A stretch of DNA of 27,701 bases. Source: JBFHES01 sp041584015. Lineage in GTDB: Bacteria; Bacteroidota; Bacteroidia; Bacteroidales; M50B96. The position numbers and the translations under genes are program-made. Numbering within the stretch: position 1 is the stretch's first letter; each line of letters begins with the position of its first letter. A model generated the notes under the pieces. That model did not search any database. It was not told the DNA's origin and saw only the letters and a list, made by a program, of their open reading frames with translations. The stretch spans positions 1 to 27,701 of the forward strand of contig JBFHES010000028.1 of NCBI GenBank assembly GCA_041584015.1, written 5' to 3'. Positions 15,612 to 24,155 of this stretch are shown here, piece by piece.

Positions 15612-15689
15612 TTTTAGCTGGATGATACTTTTCTTGAGGACTGGAATTTGAATACGGCAGCAAGAAGACACTGTTTGCATCAGCTAAAA
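15612..15689 (+). other. Predicted RNA hairpin between hydE and the SpoIIE gene
   Basis: TTTTAGCTG (15612-15620) is the exact complement of CAGCTAAAA (15681-15689), and ATG/CAT extends the stem past one bulged G. Inside it, TTCTTG (15631-15636) pairs with CAAGAA (15661-15666), and CTG (15641-15643) pairs with CAG (15658-15660). Together they form a nested, roughly 78-nt structure starting 6 bp after the hydE stop. No U-tract follows, so a simple terminator is unlikely. Confidence 0.35.
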
Positions 15690-15735
15690 ATATTGGCTAT
15701 CTTTTCCATCCGAAAAAAATGAAAACACTATTCGC

Positions 15736-17262
15736 TTGGGCAATCTACTTTCTATAGCATTAACTGCAACATCGTTCATCTGGGGGCTATTTATTAACTT
15801 AGAACCTCTGTTTACATTAGCAGTCCTCAGGTCCGGAAATAACATTAACCTGGACAAACCCACCATCAACTCAAATATGTTTCCCGAAAACCTATTTTAC
15901 TTGTTGATAGCATTGGTGGTAATAATGCTGATAATTATATTGCTTGTAGTAAGAAATAACAAACGCACCAAGAGCGAGATGCAGGGAATGACTAAGAATC
16001 AGCAACTGCTTCAAAAAATAAACGACGATTTCAAAAAACAAATTACCAGCCTGCGCACAAAGAAAACCGATAAAGCTACCAGACCAGAATTCTTTAACAC
16101 CACCAGCAACGGCATTGTAATTACAGATAACACCGGCGAAATACTTGAAATGAATGATGGATTTACGAATTCATTTGGTTTTACCAAAGAAACATTCATT
16201 GAAAGATATGGCACAAATTATAAGCAGAGCAGCAGTTATCCAAAGGCGATTGATGAGGCAATTAACTCGAAGCGAAATGTAAACTTTCCTTCGGTTAGAG
16301 AAAATAGCGAGGGCGAACAAATATGGATTAATACTGAGGTGTGCCCAATAATTGATAAAACTGGAATTATCAACAAACTCTATTTTTTGGAAACAGATAT
16401 TAACCTTTATAAGATAATTGAAACAGAAATTTTACAGCAGCGTGATGAGGTTGAAATAGAAAAAACCAAGGCAGAAATGCAGCGCGATAAGATGCAAAAT
16501 AAATACAAAGGCTTCTCAGATAGTGTTAATTACGCGCGTCGCATTCAAAAAGCAATACTGCCATCGGACCAAAGCCTAAAGCAATTATTCTCCGAACACT
16601 TTGTATTATATCAGCCACGCGACGTAGTAAGCGGCGACTTTTACTGGGTTTCAGAAAAGGGATCGAAGAAGATTATTGTAACTGCTGATTGTACCGGACA
16701 CGGTGTACCAGGAGCCTTTATGAGTATCCTGGGAATTAACTTCTTAAATGAAATTATTTCGAAACATCGCAAGATTAGTGCTGCCGGAATCCTGGATAAA
16801 CTTCGATCTCTTGTTATTGAGGCATTGAACAATCAGCAAGATAACGAAGAGGCTAAAGATGGCATCGACCTGGGTTTATGCATCTTCGATTTGGAGAAGA
16901 AAACGCTGCAGTTTGCTGGTGCCAACAACTCCTTATACCTGATTCGTAACCGAGAACTGAACATCACCAAAGGAGATAGAATGCCTGTTGGTATTCATCC
17001 TAAAATGCACTTATCATTTACCAATAAAGAAATTGAGCTGCTGGAAGGTGACGCCATTTATATGTTTACCGATGGCTACGTTGATCAGTTCGGCTGGAGG
17101 AATGGTAAGAAATTTAAAACACGACAATTTCAGGAGCAATTAATTCAATTGCAAGATATCCCAATGAAAGGTCAACGGATAATACTGGAAAACACAATTA
17201 GTAACTGGAAAGGTGATTTAGAACAAGTAGATGACATTCTGGTTATGGGAATAAAAATATAG
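15736..17262 (+). CDS. PAS domain-containing SpoIIE-type (PP2C) serine phosphatase
   Basis: This is a membrane-anchored signalling phosphatase, probably acting on an anti-anti-sigma-like or other phosphoprotein partner. In order it has a hydrophobic N-terminal stretch (about 3-20), a membrane helix (53-73), a PAS sensor domain (about 117-225), a coiled coil (227-258) and a SpoIIE phosphatase domain (285-505). The metal-binding motifs are intact: VVSGDFYW (D301), VTADCTGHGVPGAFMS (D318), YMFTDGYVDQFG and QVDDILVMG. SDSVNYARRIQKAILP is the usual Bacteroidota linker. The start is doubtful. The frame opens at TTG 15736, the next in-frame ATG is 15877 just before the membrane helix, and an ATG at 15719 lies in another frame. 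xseB follows after 3 bp. Confidence 0.88.
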   Translation: MGNLLSIALTATSFIWGLFINLEPLFTLAVLRSGNNINLDKPTINSNMFPENLFYLLIALVVIMLIIILLVVRNNKRTKSEMQGMTKNQQLLQKINDDFKKQITSLRTKKTDKATRPEFFNTTSNGIVITDNTGEILEMNDGFTNSFGFTKETFIERYGTNYKQSSSYPKAIDEAINSKRNVNFPSVRENSEGEQIWINTEVCPIIDKTGIINKLYFLETDINLYKIIETEILQQRDEVEIEKTKAEMQRDKMQNKYKGFSDSVNYARRIQKAILPSDQSLKQLFSEHFVLYQPRDVVSGDFYWVSEKGSKKIIVTADCTGHGVPGAFMSILGINFLNEIISKHRKISAAGILDKLRSLVIEALNNQQDNEEAKDGIDLGLCIFDLEKKTLQFAGANNSLYLIRNRELNITKGDRMPVGIHPKMHLSFTNKEIELLEGDAIYMFTDGYVDQFGWRNGKKFKTRQFQEQLIQLQDIPMKGQRIILENTISNWKGDLEQVDDILVMGIKI

Positions 17263-17265
17263 AAA

Positions 17266-17463
17266 ATGGCTAAGAAGAAACAATCCTATAAAGAAGCAAT
17301 CTCGGAAATCGAGAATATTTTAGCACAAATTGAAAACGAAGAATTAGATGTTGATGAATTAGCATCGCAGGTTGAGAAGGTATCGAAACTGATAAAAATT
17401 TGCAAAGACAAATTACGAAACACAGAAGAAGATGTTGAAAAAATACTCCAACAAATGGGCTAA
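17266..17463 (+). CDS. xseB: Exodeoxyribonuclease VII small subunit
   Basis: XseB is the small helical subunit that wraps the large subunit XseA; the complex degrades single-stranded DNA. The 65 residues match the family: SYKEAISEIENILAQIENEE (6-25), DVDELASQVEKVSKLIKICK, and a C-terminal acidic coil. Usually xseB directly follows xseA; here it follows a SpoIIE phosphatase with only 3 bp between, and xseA is not in the window. It converges on the sugar-kinase gene with a 3-bp gap and no terminator between them. Confidence 0.9.
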   Translation: MAKKKQSYKEAISEIENILAQIENEELDVDELASQVEKVSKLIKICKDKLRNTEEDVEKILQQMG

Positions 17464-17466
17464 AGC

Positions 17467-18315
17467 TTACCTTTGCATAAGACCCTGATGATAACTGATT
17501 AAACCCTCTGATGGCGATTTTACAAATCGAGTAAAATTAAGCTGATATTGCGCTGCTAATGCTGCAAGCTCTTCCTTAAAGTAATAAGCAACACTACCCA
17601 CAAATCTTATCTCCGATTGATTCAATTCTTTATGCGCCATCAAGCTGTGCTCAATAAAACTCGAAAATGATCTCGTTAGCAGTTGCGAACAATAAGGCTC
17701 GCTGCGATGCAGATAAAGAAATTTAGAGAACTGTGCTAAAAACCTGTTTGCAAAAGGCTCCTTATAAATCTTATGAATGATTGTTTGCTGACTGAGTGAA
17801 AAACTTGCTTCGAATTGTTCATGCAAACTTCGGCTTAATTTATTCTCCAGATAATCTTTAAGCAGCAAACGGCCCAAATGATTGCCACTGCCTTCATCAC
17901 CTAAAATATAGCCCAAAGAAGGCGGCGTAAAAATGATGCTTGTTCCATTATAATAAGCAGAATTACTTCCGGTACCAAGGATTGCAACAATGCCACTTTT
18001 ACTCCCAAACATGGCACGACAAGCAGCAAGCATATCAGTATTTACTTTTATTACTGCATTGTAAAAAACCGAGCTAATTCCGACCTCAATGATTTGATTC
18101 CGCTCAGGGGACGAACAACCGGCACCGTAAAAAAACACCTCTGTAACCGAAGATGCAAAAGCATCCAAAGCTACGCGCCCCAGCTCAGCTTGAATACGCT
18201 TACTGTCAATAAAAAAAGGATTCAGACCAATTGTGATAAAACTTTTACGAGAGCCATCATCCATTAGCAGGCTCCACTCAGTTTTGGTCGATCCGCTATC
18301 TGCTATGAGTATCAT
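17467..18315 (-). CDS. BadF/BadG-type sugar kinase (N-acetylglucosamine kinase-like)
   Basis: This is an ASKHA-fold ATPase. The ATP-binding phosphate-1 loop DSGSTKTEW is at residues 6-14. The likely catalytic aspartate is D94 (NTD). The phosphate-2 loop GTGSNS is at 114-119, and GYILGDEGSGNHLGR (135-149) is the adenosine-side motif of this kinase group. The 282 residues are typical. Relatives phosphorylate GlcNAc, and one Clostridium member (MurK) also phosphorylates MurNAc, so amino-sugar recycling from peptidoglycan is a reasonable guess. Its start overlaps the end of the solute-binding protein gene by 20 bp, indicating translational coupling. The substrate is not proven by sequence. Confidence 0.88.
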   Translation of the reverse strand: MILIADSGSTKTEWSLLMDDGSRKSFITIGLNPFFIDSKRIQAELGRVALDAFASSVTEVFFYGAGCSSPERNQIIEVGISSVFYNAVIKVNTDMLAACRAMFGSKSGIVAILGTGSNSAYYNGTSIIFTPPSLGYILGDEGSGNHLGRLLLKDYLENKLSRSLHEQFEASFSLSQQTIIHKIYKEPFANRFLAQFSKFLYLHRSEPYCSQLLTRSFSSFIEHSLMAHKELNQSEIRFVGSVAYYFKEELAALAAQYQLNFTRFVKSPSEGLISYHQGLMQR

Positions 18316-19966
18316 TTGATTTTTGAACTTTTTTTAAACTTAACAAATTCATTGCATTACTTCCCAATTGACGGATACTATTCTGAGAAAAGCGCACAAC
18401 CATATCATAATACAGAGGTACCACGATCGCCTCATCAATAATCATCTCATCTAATTTCCGATAATAATTCCACCGTAGCGAATCGTCTTGTGTTTGAATA
18501 GCCCGCTCGTAAAGCTCATCATACTTTACATTACTAAAATGAGTATAATTTGGCCCATTGGGACTATGATTCTTGCTATAGAAAAGCGACAAGTAGTTTT
18601 GTGCATCAGCGTAATCCGCTATCCATGATCCACGGAAAAAAGCCAATTTCGAGTTAGACACCATTTCCCGAAAGGTAGCACCGGTGCCCACCTCTATTTC
18701 AATCGGAATTCCTATGTTGGCTAGTTCATGCTGAATATATTCGCAAAGATCAAGATAGTCGCTGTTGGTTGTAAGTTTGATAACAGGCATGCCAGCACCA
18801 TCTGGGTAGCCAGCTTTTCGCAAGTATGAAGCAGCTAAATCAGGATCATAATAAAACCCCTTCGGCAAACTATCCAAAAATGAAGGCAAACCTTTAGGAA
18901 CAAATCCCGAACTGGCAGCAATCCCAATATTGTTGCGCATATAAGCCATCATTTTCTTTCTATCGAATCCATAGTTTATAGCCTTTCGCACATTTTTATC
19001 CAACACAACTTGCTGCCCACTGTCAAGCTTTGCGCTATCTACCATAAAAGCCAAATACTCTGTATTCAGGTATGGGTGCAATGACATTGAAATTTTACCA
19101 ACATACTTCTTACTAAGCGTACCATCTCTGGTAAGTATTTCGTCTTTATACGATGCATGCACTCCAGTTATGAAGTCGAGATTTCCTTTCACAAACTCCA
19201 AAAACTCCGACTGCTTGTCTTTTATAAAAGTGATTGCGACCGCATCAAGAAAAGGTAATTTATTGCCAAACCCATCTTGTTCGAAATACCGATCATTCTT
19301 TACCAAAACCAGCTTCTCCCCTTCTTTCCATATTTTGAAAACAAAAGGACCAGTTCCAACCGGGTTGGCTCTAAATTCTTTTCCAAAATGCGCCAGTATT
19401 TCATGAGGGACTACTGAACAATACGGCATGCTCAGCATACTCAAGAATGATTGAAATGGCTTCTTCAGTGTAATTTCCAATGTTTCAGGGTCAACTGCAA
19501 CTATTGCCAATTCTCCGTTTAAAGAATCGCGGGCTACCGTATTTAAAACCCAGGATCCGGGTGATGCCGTTGCCGAACTTGCAATACGTTTCAAGCTAAA
19601 CACAAAATCATCAGCAATAACTTTCCTTCCAGTTGAATCAGGAAATAAAGGATGATCATGAAAATAAACATCATTTCTCAGATGAAACAAATAGCGAAGC
19701 CCGTCATCAGAAATTTCCCAGAAACTGGCAATGCAAGGCTTAACAATCAATTGTTCATCCAACTGCACCAGACCATTAAAGAGCTGATTTACCGGCCATA
19801 TTTTAGTTTGATTGTTAGCGTATGCCGGATCTAAGGAAGCAATGCCCTTTGATTCGTTATAACGAAAAACAGTTTTATTATGCCGCTGCACATGTTTACC
19901 ACACGATGTGAACAGCAGAACGAACATGAGCAGCAATAGTAGAAAACCGGACCTATTTTTTTTCAT
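18296..19966 (-). CDS. Peptide-type ABC transporter substrate-binding lipoprotein
   Basis: This is a family-5 extracellular solute-binding protein of the OppA/DppA/MppA group. It starts with a lipoprotein signal (hydrophobic 7-20, lipobox FTSC with C22), so it should be anchored to a membrane. The body has the usual landmarks: ASLDPAYANNQT, NQLFNGLVQLDE, the DVYFHDH...VIADDFVFSLKR segment, NPVGTGPFVF, RKAINYGFDRKKM and LFYSKNHSPNGPNYTHFSN. At 556 residues it is full length. No permease or ATPase genes are nearby, so it is an orphan binding protein. It is translationally coupled to the sugar kinase downstream, which hints at muropeptide or wall-fragment uptake. That is inference. Confidence 0.92.
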   Translation of the reverse strand: MKKNRSGFLLLLLMFVLLFTSCGKHVQRHNKTVFRYNESKGIASLDPAYANNQTKIWPVNQLFNGLVQLDEQLIVKPCIASFWEISDDGLRYLFHLRNDVYFHDHPLFPDSTGRKVIADDFVFSLKRIASSATASPGSWVLNTVARDSLNGELAIVAVDPETLEITLKKPFQSFLSMLSMPYCSVVPHEILAHFGKEFRANPVGTGPFVFKIWKEGEKLVLVKNDRYFEQDGFGNKLPFLDAVAITFIKDKQSEFLEFVKGNLDFITGVHASYKDEILTRDGTLSKKYVGKISMSLHPYLNTEYLAFMVDSAKLDSGQQVVLDKNVRKAINYGFDRKKMMAYMRNNIGIAASSGFVPKGLPSFLDSLPKGFYYDPDLAASYLRKAGYPDGAGMPVIKLTTNSDYLDLCEYIQHELANIGIPIEIEVGTGATFREMVSNSKLAFFRGSWIADYADAQNYLSLFYSKNHSPNGPNYTHFSNVKYDELYERAIQTQDDSLRWNYYRKLDEMIIDEAIVVPLYYDMVVRFSQNSIRQLGSNAMNLLSLKKVQKSNDTHSR

Positions 19967-19977
19967 AGTAATGTTTA

Positions 19978-20007
19978 CAAAGATAGAAAGGCATGAATTC
20001 TTTCAAA
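19978..20007 (-). promoter_or_regulatory. Promoter of the solute-binding protein/kinase operon
   Basis: On the - strand TTTG (complement of 20004-20007), an 18-base spacer and TATCTTTG (complement of 19978-19985) form a good Bacteroidota promoter, 11 bases upstream of the gene's ATG. Confidence 0.65.
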
Positions 20008-20013
20008 ATTCAC

Positions 20014-20042
20014 TTGTGGCCAAATTATTTACTTTATTTTTG
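20014..20042 (+). promoter_or_regulatory. Promoter of the small membrane protein gene
   Basis: TTG (20014-20016), an 18-base spacer and TATTTTTG (20035-20042) match the Bacteroidota consensus. The next ATG is 24 bases downstream at 20067. It is nearly back-to-back with the divergent promoter on the other strand, so the two genes may share regulation. Confidence 0.6.
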
Positions 20043-20066
20043 CATCAAACCTTCAACCATCAAAAT

Positions 20067-20288
20067 ATGCCTGCTGAATATAAAATGATAATTATTAATG
20101 CAATTGCCTTAATTGTTCTGGTAATAGTGCTGTTTAAAATTAAGGATTGGGTAAATAAAACAGCAGAAAACATCACTAAGAAGGGCGGCAAGAAGGCTCG
20201 ATCTATAGCGCATAAACGCTATGCTAAACGAGTGAATAAAGAGGAAGCCAAAATATTTGGTAAAAACCACTCAAAGTCGAAGCACTAA
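20067..20288 (+). CDS. Small basic single-pass membrane protein, unknown function
   Basis: I do not recognise a family. The 73 residues consist of one hydrophobic helix (MIIINAIALIVLVIVLFKI, about 7-25) followed by a strongly basic, Lys/Arg-rich cytoplasmic-type tail (KKGGKKARSIAHKRYAKRVNK). The ATG at 20067 is chosen because a good promoter lies just upstream; the frame is open further back, but that part overlaps the divergent promoter and start of the solute-binding protein gene. Met at residue 7 is an alternative start. The stop overlaps the end of the converging TPR gene by 4 bp. The basic tail could bind nucleic acid or acidic lipid heads; this is only a guess. Confidence 0.65.
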   Translation: MPAEYKMIIINAIALIVLVIVLFKIKDWVNKTAENITKKGGKKARSIAHKRYAKRVNKEEAKIFGKNHSKSKH

Positions 20289-21505
20289 TTACAATTTGTT
20301 TTTATTAACTCGTAAGCTGGCTTGTAACCCAGCCGATAAGCCTTTTTCAAATCTCTACAAGCTTTTTCTGATTCCTGCATATCAAGGTATAAATATGCAC
20401 GGTTAACATAAACCTTATAATCTCCAGGGTTTAAATCCAGTGCCATACTGTAACTGCCAAAAGCATTATTATAATCCTTTTTCTTGTAGTACAGATTTCC
20501 ACGAAGTAAGTAAGCCTGGTCTGTCATTTCATTATCCTTGGCAAGCAAATTAACAAGCTCCATGGCTTGATTAATTTTGTCTGCCTCAAAATAGCAATTG
20601 GCCAATAACAGCCTTGCGTCACTATCCTTTGAATAATAGCTAAGGTACTTGTTAAGATGCACTATTGCAGCTTCGCTTTTATACGCATCATAATAAATTT
20701 CACCCAGCGTAAGTTGAAAGCTTAATATATACGGATTTAATTCCAGTGCCTTTTTAGCAGCAGCAATTGCCTTTTCATGTTTTGATATTTTGCTTAAGGT
20801 TTTTGCTTGAAACATATAGTAATTGGCCTGCTTTGGTTTTTCAGCGAGGGCATTTTGAACATCATCATTGGCTTGATGAAAATCTTCTAATGCAAAATTT
20901 GCTTGAGCTCGTATATAGTATGCCTTGTGGTTTCTATCGTAATTTAACAACAACCCATCCAACAGTTGCAAAGCATCTTCAGCTTTATTTTGCTTTAGAA
21001 GATAGGCCGCCTCTTCCAGGTCTAAATCCAGACTAGAATACCAATCTTGTTTCCATAATTGCTGCCAGTCATTTTGCTCCTTTAAATATTCAAAAGCAGC
21101 CGTTCGTCTAATCTCGCTCTTTGTCAACTTCTCTGAAGATTTCAAATGATTTTCAAGATACAGCAATGCTTTCTCGTCGTTCTTTTGGAGAGCATAACAT
21201 TTTGCCAGTTGATAATTTGCTTGAACAGGGTTTTGCTGCTCAAGCTTTTTAGCATCGGCGATGGCTAAATCTATTTTACCAAGAGAGAGGTAACATTCAA
21301 TTCGTTTTAGCAAAAGCTCAGCATCTGCTAATCCATCATGCTGTGCCAAGGTAAAATATTCAACAGCCTCATTGTAATTTGAATATTCCATTTGCGCTAG
21401 CCCATGATAATAATTATCATATTTGGCTTGTGCACTTATATTCTGAGCAACACTTAACAAAGTGACAAGCATCAATAATGCAGATATTTTAATGTAGCGA
21501 TTCAT
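20285..21505 (-). CDS. Exported tetratricopeptide repeat (TPR) protein
   Basis: The protein has a signal peptide (MNRYIKISALLMLVTLLSVAQNISA, cut near residue 25) without a lipobox, followed by nearly continuous TPR helices to residue 406. Clear units include YHGLAQMEYSNYNEAVEYFT, ANYYMFQAKTLSKISKHEKA, AYLLRGNLYYKKKDYNNAFG and YKVYVNRAYLYLDMQESEKA. TPR proteins serve as protein-protein docking scaffolds. The gene begins 2 bp after the T9SS cargo protein gene, so it is the last member of a three-gene operon. A periplasmic partner or assembly factor for the secreted protein is a fair inference. There is no terminator beyond the stop, and its 3' end overlaps the converging gene. Confidence 0.88.
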   Translation of the reverse strand: MNRYIKISALLMLVTLLSVAQNISAQAKYDNYYHGLAQMEYSNYNEAVEYFTLAQHDGLADAELLLKRIECYLSLGKIDLAIADAKKLEQQNPVQANYQLAKCYALQKNDEKALLYLENHLKSSEKLTKSEIRRTAAFEYLKEQNDWQQLWKQDWYSSLDLDLEEAAYLLKQNKAEDALQLLDGLLLNYDRNHKAYYIRAQANFALEDFHQANDDVQNALAEKPKQANYYMFQAKTLSKISKHEKAIAAAKKALELNPYILSFQLTLGEIYYDAYKSEAAIVHLNKYLSYYSKDSDARLLLANCYFEADKINQAMELVNLLAKDNEMTDQAYLLRGNLYYKKKDYNNAFGSYSMALDLNPGDYKVYVNRAYLYLDMQESEKACRDLKKAYRLGYKPAYELIKTNCN

Positions 21506-21507
21506 AA

Positions 21508-24153
21508 TTATTCTGGATTTGATGCAGGTTCGGTATCCTTAAATATTTGAACAAAACCAACCAATGTTGTGTGCTCCAATCCGGAGAGTCTTTGGCTATA
21601 GACATCGCAGGTATAATAATATACTCCGTCGGCTAATTTTTCATTGGTATCTAAATAAGTTCCATCCCAATTTATTGCCGGATCTTCCGTTTCAAAAACC
21701 AAATTCCCCCATCTATTGAAAATTTTCAAATCTATTTTTTCCACTAAATAATAAGGTGCATATTCCGGGTCGATATATACCGGCACAAAGAAATCATTGA
21801 TTCCATCATTATTTGGGGTAAATACATTTGGCAGCTCGTAACTGAAACAGGCATCAACACAAACCCTACTAACAATTGGGCTTTCGTTATCAAATGAATC
21901 GATAGCAGTTACGGCATAACATGCCGCCATCGATCTGATATCAAACAGGTCATGATCAAAGGTTGTTACCGATGTGGTATCAATTGTTCCCAACAACTCC
22001 CATTCACCATCGTAGGTTCCTGTGTAGTAAATCTTATATTTTACTACATCGTTTGCACAGTAATTATTCGGGTTGGTCCAGGCCAGTTTATTAATAAAAT
22101 TTTCGCACAAGGAACCGACCATCAAATCGGGCTGACATGGTGGCACTGTATCAACTGGAATTCCGCAACGCTCTTGCGAGTGATTAATAAGCGGATGAAT
22201 AACTGATTTAGTGTTGTAATATCCAATGGCCTCAACTTTATAACAATATTCCGTTCCATTATTCAGACTGTCATCAGAAAAATTCGTTGAGTTAGATATA
22301 CCTATGGAGTCGAAATCCTGTAATGTTTCGTCCCAACGATAAATTACAAAGAGCGAGTCAATCCATGGAACATTTCTATTAATCATCAAATCCAGTCGAT
22401 TATCTGTTGCAACTATTTCCAGAAACTGAGATGAAGCTACCTGTGGCGCTCCAATTAAAAATCGATCCTGCGGATCTGCATGATACAGCTCCACTTTATA
22501 GGAGTATGGTTGATCGAGGGTATTGAGGTTAATGTCGGTAAAAGTTGTATCTTTTCTGCTTAAGGTAGAATCGATTAAAACCAGATTCTCGCCCCATAAG
22601 CCCGTTGATCGATAAATTAAATAATGAAACGGCCCGTTCAAACTCATGGTATCCAATTCCTTCGGATCCGACCATGCTAAATTAATTGCGCCCTGTGTAT
22701 CGCTGCTTGTAATAACATCAACATTGGTAATTATTGGAATTCCATTTTTCAGGAATCCACAAATTTCTTCAGATGCGTAGCTTTTTGCTCCATCGGCAAA
22801 AATAGCATTCACCATATAACAATACTCAATTCCCTGGCGCAAACCAGCGCCTCCATCGTCATCAACAAAAACGGTATCCGACCAGGCATCGAGGGTTCCC
22901 ACTAACTCGTACCCTGTGTATGCTGGCACACCCGTTTCGCACTCATCTGGCACAAATCCATATGATCCTTCCTTACGATAGATCTCATAACCGGTAGCAT
23001 TTTCGCATTTATTCGGACTCCAGGTAAGTGCCATGGTTTTATTAGATGGTGTTAGAGTAAGGTTCTTAGGAGCCGGGGCAATAACTGTAATCTGGAGGTT
23101 TTCCAAATCAACCAAATTTGCAAGTGTTCCTTCGTCGGTGGCTTTAAATGTAACCTGATACGGATATTTATGTACATGACTGCATGTTGTATTCCAGATA
23201 AAAAGATATTTATGAGCATCAACGGTAGATGCTGTACTTTCAAAAGTTGCAGGACTATCGGAGACCAATAAAGGAATACCAATGGCTTCCATATTTACGT
23301 CATCGCCATTGGGATCTGATACACTAACCAAAACGTACACGGTATCACCAGCCTCAACACAAACGGGCTCAACAGGTTTTATGAGTGGTGGATCGTTATC
23401 CGTTTCGACAACTTCAATTTGCATGTCGCGCACAATATTGCTCATTACAACCAAACTCCCACCAATACGTCGCCATTCAATTATTTTCATCGCCACATTA
23501 TAAACGCCCGTAACTGTTGGTGCATCCCAAACCAAATCGCCATTAAACTCTTCTACATAGAAGGAATTACTGTAAGGAGGAAATGAATAATCCGCGATCT
23601 CAACACCATCATCGGCCAAACACTTTGTTAATTCATATGAGATGCTATCGCCATCAACCGTATCAACAGCAACCGGATTGTGTGTAAAAAGCCTGTTCAA
23701 AGCTGCCTTATCAATGGGTGCATTCAACATAACTGGCGAACTGTTCTCAATTAGATCGGCGCCGAGTTGTAAGGTGGTTTTAATGGCAAATACTACATTC
23801 ACAGAGTTTGGTATGTTCAACACTCCAAAATTCCTGTTTGGGTCTTCAACTACAATCTCGTATACACCAGGCCCGGGAAAAGTATGAGTAGTTACATAGG
23901 TATTCTTTTTATAAAAATCATCTAAATAAATTTGCTCAATTCTATCAGCCATTGAAACCTGGCCATCATCCCAGCTCACCTCCAGAAAGTCGCGATCAGC
24001 CGGACTTAAAGAATATGTATAAGTTGTAATGGTAAATTCGAAGGTTAATCCTTCCAGGTGCCTGTAAGTTATTTCCCCTGCACGGTTATGCGTAGCAATG
24101 GCCTGCAAGCCTGCAAGCATTATAATTAATATGGTTATGAATTTCCTCATCAA
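21508..24153 (-). CDS. Large secreted protein with fibronectin-III-like repeats and T9SS type B sorting domain
   Basis: This is an 881-residue extracellular protein. A signal peptide (about 1-20, MMRKFITILIIMLAGLQAIA) is followed by an opening typical of large Bacteroidota surface proteins (THNRAGEITYRHLEG). Ig- or cadherin-like segments follow, then about four fibronectin-III-like units from roughly 360 to 770 (for example KNLTLTPSNKTMALTWSPNK and NKLAWTNPNNYCANDVVKYK). The C-terminal gliding-motility/CHU_C domain runs from about 773 to 872, with NVFTPNNDGINDFF, IFNRWGNLVFET, WDGT and LADGVYYYTCDV. That domain directs export through the type IX system. The tail DTEPASNPE extends a few residues past the usual end. 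It lies between the DUF6702 gene and the TPR gene with 2-bp gaps. No enzyme domain is visible; adhesion or matrix is likely. Confidence 0.93.
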   Translation of the reverse strand: MMRKFITILIIMLAGLQAIATHNRAGEITYRHLEGLTFEFTITTYTYSLSPADRDFLEVSWDDGQVSMADRIEQIYLDDFYKKNTYVTTHTFPGPGVYEIVVEDPNRNFGVLNIPNSVNVVFAIKTTLQLGADLIENSSPVMLNAPIDKAALNRLFTHNPVAVDTVDGDSISYELTKCLADDGVEIADYSFPPYSNSFYVEEFNGDLVWDAPTVTGVYNVAMKIIEWRRIGGSLVVMSNIVRDMQIEVVETDNDPPLIKPVEPVCVEAGDTVYVLVSVSDPNGDDVNMEAIGIPLLVSDSPATFESTASTVDAHKYLFIWNTTCSHVHKYPYQVTFKATDEGTLANLVDLENLQITVIAPAPKNLTLTPSNKTMALTWSPNKCENATGYEIYRKEGSYGFVPDECETGVPAYTGYELVGTLDAWSDTVFVDDDGGAGLRQGIEYCYMVNAIFADGAKSYASEEICGFLKNGIPIITNVDVITSSDTQGAINLAWSDPKELDTMSLNGPFHYLIYRSTGLWGENLVLIDSTLSRKDTTFTDINLNTLDQPYSYKVELYHADPQDRFLIGAPQVASSQFLEIVATDNRLDLMINRNVPWIDSLFVIYRWDETLQDFDSIGISNSTNFSDDSLNNGTEYCYKVEAIGYYNTKSVIHPLINHSQERCGIPVDTVPPCQPDLMVGSLCENFINKLAWTNPNNYCANDVVKYKIYYTGTYDGEWELLGTIDTTSVTTFDHDLFDIRSMAACYAVTAIDSFDNESPIVSRVCVDACFSYELPNVFTPNNDGINDFFVPVYIDPEYAPYYLVEKIDLKIFNRWGNLVFETEDPAINWDGTYLDTNEKLADGVYYYTCDVYSQRLSGLEHTTLVGFVQIFKDTEPASNPE

Positions 24154-24155
24154 TG

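Noticed and set aside
19908..20066. Longer start for the small membrane protein
   Set aside because: The extension overlaps the start and promoter of the divergent solute-binding protein gene and lies upstream of its own promoter.
23052..23887. Several 70-80 codon frames within the large T9SS cargo gene, both strands
   Set aside because: They lie wholly inside a well-supported coding frame and show Thr/Ser- or Leu-rich composition typical of shadow frames.
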